Assembly: GCA_046349615.1 (NCBI GenBank)
Contig: JAXMBZ010000005.1
Span: 124,001-188,000 of the forward strand
Origin: JADJNY01 sp046349615
GTDB lineage: Bacteria > Planctomycetota > UBA1135 > GCA-002686595
Direction: 5' to 3'
Length of the DNA stretch: 64,000 nt
The notes under the pieces were generated by a model, which saw only the letters and a list, made by a program, of their open reading frames with translations, searched no databases and had not been told where the DNA came from. Below, in pieces: positions 59,158 through 64,000 of this stretch (position 1 is its first letter; every line of letters starts with the position of its first letter). Made by a program: the position numbers and the translations under genes.

Positions 59158-61440
59158 ATGGCCTGCCCCCCGACGCCGAACCCCTCCGCGTCCCCGCGCC
59201 TCACCCCGCCCTTCCTCGTCGCCTGCGCCGCGCTCGCGACCGCCTCGACCGCCTCGACCGCCGACGCCTCGCGCGAGGCGTTCCGCGCCCTCGGAACGGA
59301 GTCGCTCGCGAGCGTCGAGACGGCCGCCGCCGCGCCGAGCGCGCTCGCTCCCGCGACGCCGAGCGCGCCGCAGGATCCGTCCGCGCGCCCGAGCGCTCCG
59401 CCGCAGGATCCCGCGCGCCCGGACGCGCCGTCTCCGGGCAGCGCGGCGCCCGCGCAGGAACCGCAGACCGCGACGCTCGAGACGCTCGTGATCACGGCGG
59501 AGCGCGGCGTCCCGCTCACCTACGCCGGCGGCCGCGACGTGCTCGAACCCGACGTGCTCGAGACCTACCCCGAGGCCTCGCCGTCGACCGTGCTGCGCCG
59601 GCTCCCCGGCGTCTTCGTCATGCCGGAGAACGGCAACGACTCGCGCATCCACGTCGGACTGCGGGGCAACGATCCGCGCCGTTCCGCGCTGACCGCGGTG
59701 CTCGTCGACGGCATCCCGGTGTGCGAAGCGCCCTACGGGAACACCGACATCGACGGGCTGCCGATCGCGTTCGAGCGCATCTGGCGCACCGACGTCATCC
59801 GCGGCGGCGCGTCGATCCGCTACGGGCCGAATTCCGCGGGCGGCATCGTCAACTTCCTCACGGAGCCCGTGCCCGAGCGCTCGCTCCTGCGCTTCGGCGC
59901 GCGCGCGGGGACCGACGGCGATTGGGGCGGCTCGATCGCGGCCGGCGGTACGTACGGCAGCGTCGGCGTGCTCGCGACGCAGGTCGCGAAGGGCGGCGAG
60001 GGGTTCCGCGAGAACGGCACGTACCGCGACTACGACGGCGCGGTGAAGTTCCGCTTCGCGCTCGACGACGGCGGCGAGCTCTCCGCCTACGTCAGCCGCT
60101 TCGTCGAGCCGCACGCGGAGCAGCCGGGCGGCTTGACGCAGGCCGCGTACGACGCGGACCCGAAGCAGACGCTCCGGCCCGGGAGCGACTTCAACTTCGA
60201 CATGAACCGGTACGTGCTCGGCTACGCGTCCGCACCGGACGCGGACCGCTCGTTCCAGCTCAAGTTCTGGTACCAGGACGGCACGCGCGTCCTGAACGAC
60301 TTCCGTCCGGTCGTCGGGCCGTTCACGGTGACGCGCCAGCAGTTCTCGGAGTTCGACGCCGGCGCCCTGGAAGGGACCTATGCGTGGAAGGCGCGGGCGT
60401 TCGGGGTCGAGCACTCCTTCACGCACAGCGCGCGCTTCCTCCGCGAGACGAACGACGAGCTCTATACGCGCGCGCCGATCGGCGGCGGTCCCGTGATCAC
60501 GCCGCACGAGCTCGACGCGCTGTTCGAGGGGCGCGCGTTCTCCGTGTTCAACGAAGACGTCATGGCGTTGACGCCCGAGCTCGACTGGGGCGTCGGGCTG
60601 CGCCTCGAGTCGATCGCGATGTACGGGCGCTCGAACGAGACGGGGGACGAGCTCGTGCAGGACTACAACGAGGTCCTCCCCGCGACGAACCTGACGTGGC
60701 GCGTGCGCGACGAGACCGCGCTCTATGCGAGCTTCCAGCAGAGCTTCTACCCGCCGCAGTACGAGACGGGCTTCGATCCGGCGAGCGTGCTCTACGCGCC
60801 GACGAAGGCCGAGCACTCCGACGCCTTCGAGGTCGGAGTGCGCTCGCGCGAGGTCGAGGGCCTCGAGGCTTCGCTCGCGCTCTTCGACACGGAGTTCCAC
60901 GACAAGATCGACTTCATCAACACGCCCGACGGCAAGGTGCCGATCAACACGGGGCACGCGCGGGCGCGCGGCGTCGAGCTCGGGCTCGCGTGGGACGTCG
61001 GCACCGCGGTCGACGCGCTCGAGGGCTTCTCGCTCTACGGAAGCCTGACCGCGCAGCGCTCGCGCATCGAGGTCGGCGCGAACGACGGCAACGACACGCC
61101 GAACGCGCCGCACCTGCTCGCGAGCTTCGGCGCCGAGTACGACCACGTCCGTTCGGGACTCTGGGCGCGCGTCGGCGGCTCGTACACGGGCTCCGCGTAC
61201 AAGGACCCCGCGAACACGCCGGTCGGGACGGCGGACGGGATCAACGGCCCCGAGCCCGCGTTCACGCTGTGGGACGGCGCGATCGGCTGGCGGCAGAACG
61301 AGGACCGCACCGGCCTCTCGATCTCCGCCGGCGTCACGAACCTGTTCGACGAGGAGTACTTCCGCCGCTTCGCGACGGGCATCTATCCGGGTGCTCCGCG
61401 TCAGGCGTTCCTCGCGCTCACCTACACGCTCGCGTTCTGA
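59158..61440 (+). CDS. TonB-dependent outer-membrane receptor
   Basis: 760 aa. Signal region about 1-37, then an unusually long Ala/Pro/Ser-rich linker (about 55-102) before the TonB box (ETLVITA, about 106-112). The plug domain (YPEASPSTVLRRLPGVFVMP, GLRGNDPRRSALTAVLVDGI, IRGGASIRYGPNSAGGIVNF) is followed by the barrel, ending TYTLAF with terminal Phe. FecA-like details in the plug suggest an iron-chelate or related substrate, but that is weak. GGGAGG lies only 1-2 nt before the ATG, closer than usual. It is co-directional with a lipoprotein and faces an ABC importer. Confidence 0.9.
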   Translation: MACPPTPNPSASPRLTPPFLVACAALATASTASTADASREAFRALGTESLASVETAAAAPSALAPATPSAPQDPSARPSAPPQDPARPDAPSPGSAAPAQEPQTATLETLVITAERGVPLTYAGGRDVLEPDVLETYPEASPSTVLRRLPGVFVMPENGNDSRIHVGLRGNDPRRSALTAVLVDGIPVCEAPYGNTDIDGLPIAFERIWRTDVIRGGASIRYGPNSAGGIVNFLTEPVPERSLLRFGARAGTDGDWGGSIAAGGTYGSVGVLATQVAKGGEGFRENGTYRDYDGAVKFRFALDDGGELSAYVSRFVEPHAEQPGGLTQAAYDADPKQTLRPGSDFNFDMNRYVLGYASAPDADRSFQLKFWYQDGTRVLNDFRPVVGPFTVTRQQFSEFDAGALEGTYAWKARAFGVEHSFTHSARFLRETNDELYTRAPIGGGPVITPHELDALFEGRAFSVFNEDVMALTPELDWGVGLRLESIAMYGRSNETGDELVQDYNEVLPATNLTWRVRDETALYASFQQSFYPPQYETGFDPASVLYAPTKAEHSDAFEVGVRSREVEGLEASLALFDTEFHDKIDFINTPDGKVPINTGHARARGVELGLAWDVGTAVDALEGFSLYGSLTAQRSRIEVGANDGNDTPNAPHLLASFGAEYDHVRSGLWARVGGSYTGSAYKDPANTPVGTADGINGPEPAFTLWDGAIGWRQNEDRTGLSISAGVTNLFDEEYFRRFATGIYPGAPRQAFLALTYTLAF

Positions 61441-61479
61441 TCGGAGCGCGCGGTCGAACCGCGCGGAAGCACGAAGGCC

Positions 61480-62616
61480 ATGTCCAATTCCCTTTCCTCC
61501 GCGTCCATCGCGCTCGCCCTCGCGCTCGCGATCTCCGCGTGTCGAGCGCCCGCGATCGACTGGACCCCGACCGTCGTCTACCGCGCCGAGGGCGCGATCG
61601 AGCGCATCCGCGCCGGGCGCGTCGACCCCGCGGATCCCGGGCCGCAGGCGGTCAGCGTCGACCAGGCGGGCGACGTCGCGCTCGTGCATTTCGCGGGCGC
61701 CGCGCCGCGCGCCGAGGTGCTGCAGCGCGCCGGCGCCGAGCGCACGGGCCTCGTGATCGCCGACGTCGATCCGTCCGAGCCGGGCGTCGAGCTCTACGCG
61801 GGCGGCGCGATCGTCGACGCGGAGAAGAAGGAGATCGGCGGCGCGGTCGACGAGCTCGTCGTCACGCGCGATCCCGCGGCGCGCGTGCGCGTGCGGCGCA
61901 TCCACTCGGGGCCCGCGTACGTGCACTCGATCGAGCGCATCCCGCCGCAGCGTCCGGGCGAACCCGCCGGGCTGCTCGTGTCGAACTACGCGGGCGAGGT
62001 GCGCCGGCTCGCGCCGAGCGCGAGCGGCGCGTGGAGCGAGCGCGTGCTCTACCGCGCGCCGGCGGCGAGCGATCCCGAGGTGCTGAAGATCAAGGACGCG
62101 GGCTTCCTCCTCGATCCGTCCGGCCGCGCGCCGCACGTCGCGCTCGTCGCGTTCAAGCTCGGGCGCCTCGTCGCGCTCGACCTCGACGCGCCGGAGTCCG
62201 CGCGCGTCGTGCACGAGGAGGCGGGCGGGCTCTCGCGCGTGACGCCGGATCCCGACGGCGGCGCGTGGGTGACGGGGTACGCGGGAAGAGTGCTCCACGT
62301 CGTGCCGGAAGGCGCGAGCTTCCGCATCGACGTCGTCGACCAGGAAGGGACGGACAGCGGGCTCCGCGGCGCGGTGCTCGGGACGTTCCCGATCGGCGGG
62401 GGCGAGACGGCGAACCTCGCGGTCTTCGGCTTCCATCGCCGCTGCCGCGCGCTCCTGCCGCGGAAGGGCGTGCTCGATCCCGTGACGCTCTTCGTCGACG
62501 TCGAGCGCGGCCACGCGATCGAAGCGGCGGAGCTCGTGCCCGGCAACGCGGCGGACGAGCTCCTGCTCGGCGGCTACTCGAAGCAGGTGACGCTGCTCGT
62601 CGCGCGTCCGCGCTGA
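61480..62616 (+). CDS. exported propeller-like lipoprotein next to the TonB receptor
   Basis: 378 aa. Lipobox ISAC gives Cys21. The mature part has repeating beta blades (ADVDPSEPGVELYAGGAIVD, LLDPSGRAPHVALVAFKLG, VTPDPDGGAWVTGYAGRVLH), reminiscent of FG-GAP/VCBS-type propellers. It starts 40 bp after the receptor gene and is probably co-transcribed. It may help capture or hand over the same ligand, or be a surface partner of the receptor; no motif decides this. Confidence 0.72.
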   Translation: MSNSLSSASIALALALAISACRAPAIDWTPTVVYRAEGAIERIRAGRVDPADPGPQAVSVDQAGDVALVHFAGAAPRAEVLQRAGAERTGLVIADVDPSEPGVELYAGGAIVDAEKKEIGGAVDELVVTRDPAARVRVRRIHSGPAYVHSIERIPPQRPGEPAGLLVSNYAGEVRRLAPSASGAWSERVLYRAPAASDPEVLKIKDAGFLLDPSGRAPHVALVAFKLGRLVALDLDAPESARVVHEEAGGLSRVTPDPDGGAWVTGYAGRVLHVVPEGASFRIDVVDQEGTDSGLRGAVLGTFPIGGGETANLAVFGFHRRCRALLPRKGVLDPVTLFVDVERGHAIEAAELVPGNAADELLLGGYSKQVTLLVARPR

Positions 62617-62620
62617 CGCG

Positions 62621-63403
62621 CTACGGAGCGCGCTCTGCGGTCGGCACGATCTGGAGCGCGCCCGTCGCCGGGCTCCGCTCGACGACGACGTCGACGCCGA
62701 AGACGCGCGCGACGTTCTCCGCGGTGAGCACGGCCTCCGGCGCGCCGCGCGCGACGACGCGGCCGGCGTCGAGCAGCACGAGCTCGTCGCAAACGCGCGC
62801 GGCGAGCGCGAGCTCGTGCAGGACGATCACGCCTGCCGTGCCGCCGCGCCGCGTGAAGGCGCGCGCGAACGCGAGGACCTCGAGCTGGTGACGCAGGTCG
62901 AGCTGCTGGATCGGCTCGTCGAAGAGGAGCACGCGCGGCTCCTGCGCGAGCGCCTGCGCGAGCAGGACGCGGCGGAACTCGCCGCCCGAGAGCTCGTCGA
63001 CGCCGCGGTCGGCGAGCGGAACGAGGTCGAGCTCCGCGAGCACGCGTTCGACGACCGCGCGGTCGTGGGCGCTCGCGCCGCCGAGCAGGCTCTCGTGCGC
63101 GAAGCGGCCGAGCTCGACGAACTGCCGCACGGGCACGGGGAAGGGGACCTCGCAGCGCTGCGGGACGACGGCGACCGTGCGCGCGACGACGCGGCGCGAG
63201 AGCGCGAACACGTCGCGGTCCTCGAGCTCGACCGTGCCCGCGCGCGGACGCAGCGCGCCGTGCAGACAGCGCAGGAGCGTCGACTTGCCCGCGCCGTTCG
63301 GCCCGACGAGGCCGACGAGCCGGCCCTCTTCGACGTCGAGGTCGACGCCCGCGAGCACGGGCGTTCGCCCGAACGCGTGCTCGATTCCGCGCGCGCGCAG
63401 CAT
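62621..63403 (-). CDS. ABC importer ATPase, FecE/BtuD/HmuV type
   Basis: 260 aa. Walker A GPNGAGKST near residue 34, signature LSGGEFRRVLLAQAL, Walker B RVLLFDEP, then the switch His in VIVLHELALAA. The C-terminal tail of about 40 residues (ENVARVFGVDVVVER) is typical of FecE-like ATPases for siderophores, haem and cobalamin. The ATG at 63403 shares bases with the permease stop; GTG at 63406 would give an exact GTGA overlap and is an equal choice. It is only 4 bp from the convergent lipoprotein stop. Confidence 0.9.
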   Translation of the reverse strand: MLRARGIEHAFGRTPVLAGVDLDVEEGRLVGLVGPNGAGKSTLLRCLHGALRPRAGTVELEDRDVFALSRRVVARTVAVVPQRCEVPFPVPVRQFVELGRFAHESLLGGASAHDRAVVERVLAELDLVPLADRGVDELSGGEFRRVLLAQALAQEPRVLLFDEPIQQLDLRHQLEVLAFARAFTRRGGTAGVIVLHELALAARVCDELVLLDAGRVVARGAPEAVLTAENVARVFGVDVVVERSPATGALQIVPTAERAP

Positions 63404-64000
63404 CACGAGCCCCCTCCGCGGCGCGCGCTCGCGCGCAGGATCGCGAGGAAGCACGGCACGCCGACGAGCGACGTCAAGACGCCGAGCGGCAGCTCGTTCG
63501 GCGCGACCGCGGTGCGCGCGACGGCGTCGGTGCCGAGCACGAGCAGCGCGCCGAGCGCCGCGCTCGCGGGGAGGAGCACGCGGTGGTCCGTCCCGACGAT
63601 CCGCCGCGCGGCGTGGGGGACGACGAGCCCGACGAACGCGATCACGCCTGCGACGGAGACCGCGAGGCTCGTCAGCGCGCACGCGACGACGAGCACGACG
63701 TTGCCCGACGTCCGCGTCGCGAGCCCGAGCCGGTCCGCGCTCTCCTCGCCGAGCGCGAACAGGTCGAGCCGCCGCGCGAGGAGCCGTGCGAGCACGAGCC
63801 CGCCGAGGACGAACGGCGCGGTCCACGCGAGCGTGGTCCACGCGACCTGGCCGAGCCCGCCGAGCAGGAAGATCACCATGCGCGAGAGCTGTCCTTCGTC
63901 GCGCGACGCGTACTGCACGAGGCCGATCAGCGCGCCGAAGAGGAGCCCGACGTTGACGCCCGTCAGGAGCACGATCTGCGACGGGAATCCGCGGCGCGTG
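63403..64000 (-). CDS. FecCD/BtuC-family ABC permease, 5' part outside the window
   Basis: The last 198 residues of a FecCD permease; the start lies beyond the right edge. Visible are the family regions GLGQVAWTTLAWTAPFVLGG, LGEESADRLGL, GVIAFVGLVVPHAARRIVG (coupling region for the ATPase) and the final helices PLGVLTSLVGVPCFLAILR. Such permeases carry siderophores, haem or vitamin B12 with a periplasmic binding protein, not seen here. Its stop overlaps the start of the ATPase gene. Confidence 0.9.
   Translation of the reverse strand, partial: TRRGFPSQIVLLTGVNVGLLFGALIGLVQYASRDEGQLSRMVIFLLGGLGQVAWTTLAWTAPFVLGGLVLARLLARRLDLFALGEESADRLGLATRTSGNVVLVVACALTSLAVSVAGVIAFVGLVVPHAARRIVGTDHRVLLPASAALGALLVLGTDAVARTAVAPNELPLGVLTSLVGVPCFLAILRASARRGGGS

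Noticed and set aside
55613..62514. very long minus-strand open frames (over 1000 codons) opposite the TPR lipoprotein and TonB receptor
   Set aside because: Their translations are Arg/Ala-rich with no domains. The plus strand has signal peptides, plug and barrel motifs, and a TPR domain.

Overview
This window is very GC-rich (about 70% by eye) and densely coded on both strands. It has many GTG starts, 4-bp ATGA/GTGA gene overlaps and a high share of secreted proteins and lipoproteins. The best guess at the host is a member of the Planctomycetota or a related deep lineage. The clue is a Cys-rich C-terminal region (CPCGN, then GHGCANS, then a terminal aromatic residue) on four secreted proteins, which I associate with that group. 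This assignment is inference from memory, not a search. I saw no rRNA, tRNA, CRISPR array, transposase or integrase.

Layout. (1) 1-8181, minus strand: a near-complete operon for the upper anaerobic benzoyl-CoA pathway, had-oah-dch-bcrC-bcrB-bcrA-bcrD followed by a truncated SDR gene. It covers ATP-driven ring reduction, hydration, NAD-dependent oxidation and hydrolytic ring opening. A 557-bp region with a 16-bp perfect palindrome separates it from a divergent DUF4143-type ATPase gene. (2) 10048-15802: a P5C dehydrogenase gene (pruA) whose last 618 bp recur, roughly 92% identical by hand count, as a headless copy at 10048-10665. A lower-GC island of three secreted-protein genes lies between the two copies. 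(3) 15975-21330, plus strand: two secreted alpha/alpha-barrel (squalene-cyclase-like) proteins, a coiled-coil lipoprotein, then eboA and eboB of the ebo cluster, without eboC-F. A tandem thioredoxin-domain protein follows. (4) 22494-30123: a sedolisin protease, an M28 aminopeptidase and three tandem paralogues that share the Cys-rich C-terminal domain with the sedolisin. (5) 30139-38923: an amidohydrolase, an FkbM methyltransferase, a pseudopilin, and a compact type II secretion/type IV pilus-like operon (L-M-C-E-F-pseudopilin). (6) 38957-58999: mixed housekeeping and envelope genes. These include a PTPS-family enzyme, a sulfotransferase, two putative metalloprotease-like lipoproteins, a GT9 glycosyltransferase, miaB, a LURP-one-like protein, an orphan Phd-type antitoxin, an epimerase, a GT39-like membrane protein, malate dehydrogenase and ribD. 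(7) 59158-64000: a TonB-dependent receptor and a lipoprotein, convergent with a FecCD/BtuCD-type ABC importer. This looks like one metal-chelate or cobalamin uptake locus.

The points most worth a second look are: the benzoyl-CoA reductase operon in this genomic background; the e14/icd-like capture of the pruA 3' end around the island; the reduced ebo locus linked to paired alpha/alpha-barrel proteins; the shared C-terminal domain, possibly a sorting signal; and a pterin synthase whose catalytic Cys is replaced, with a Glu next to the site.
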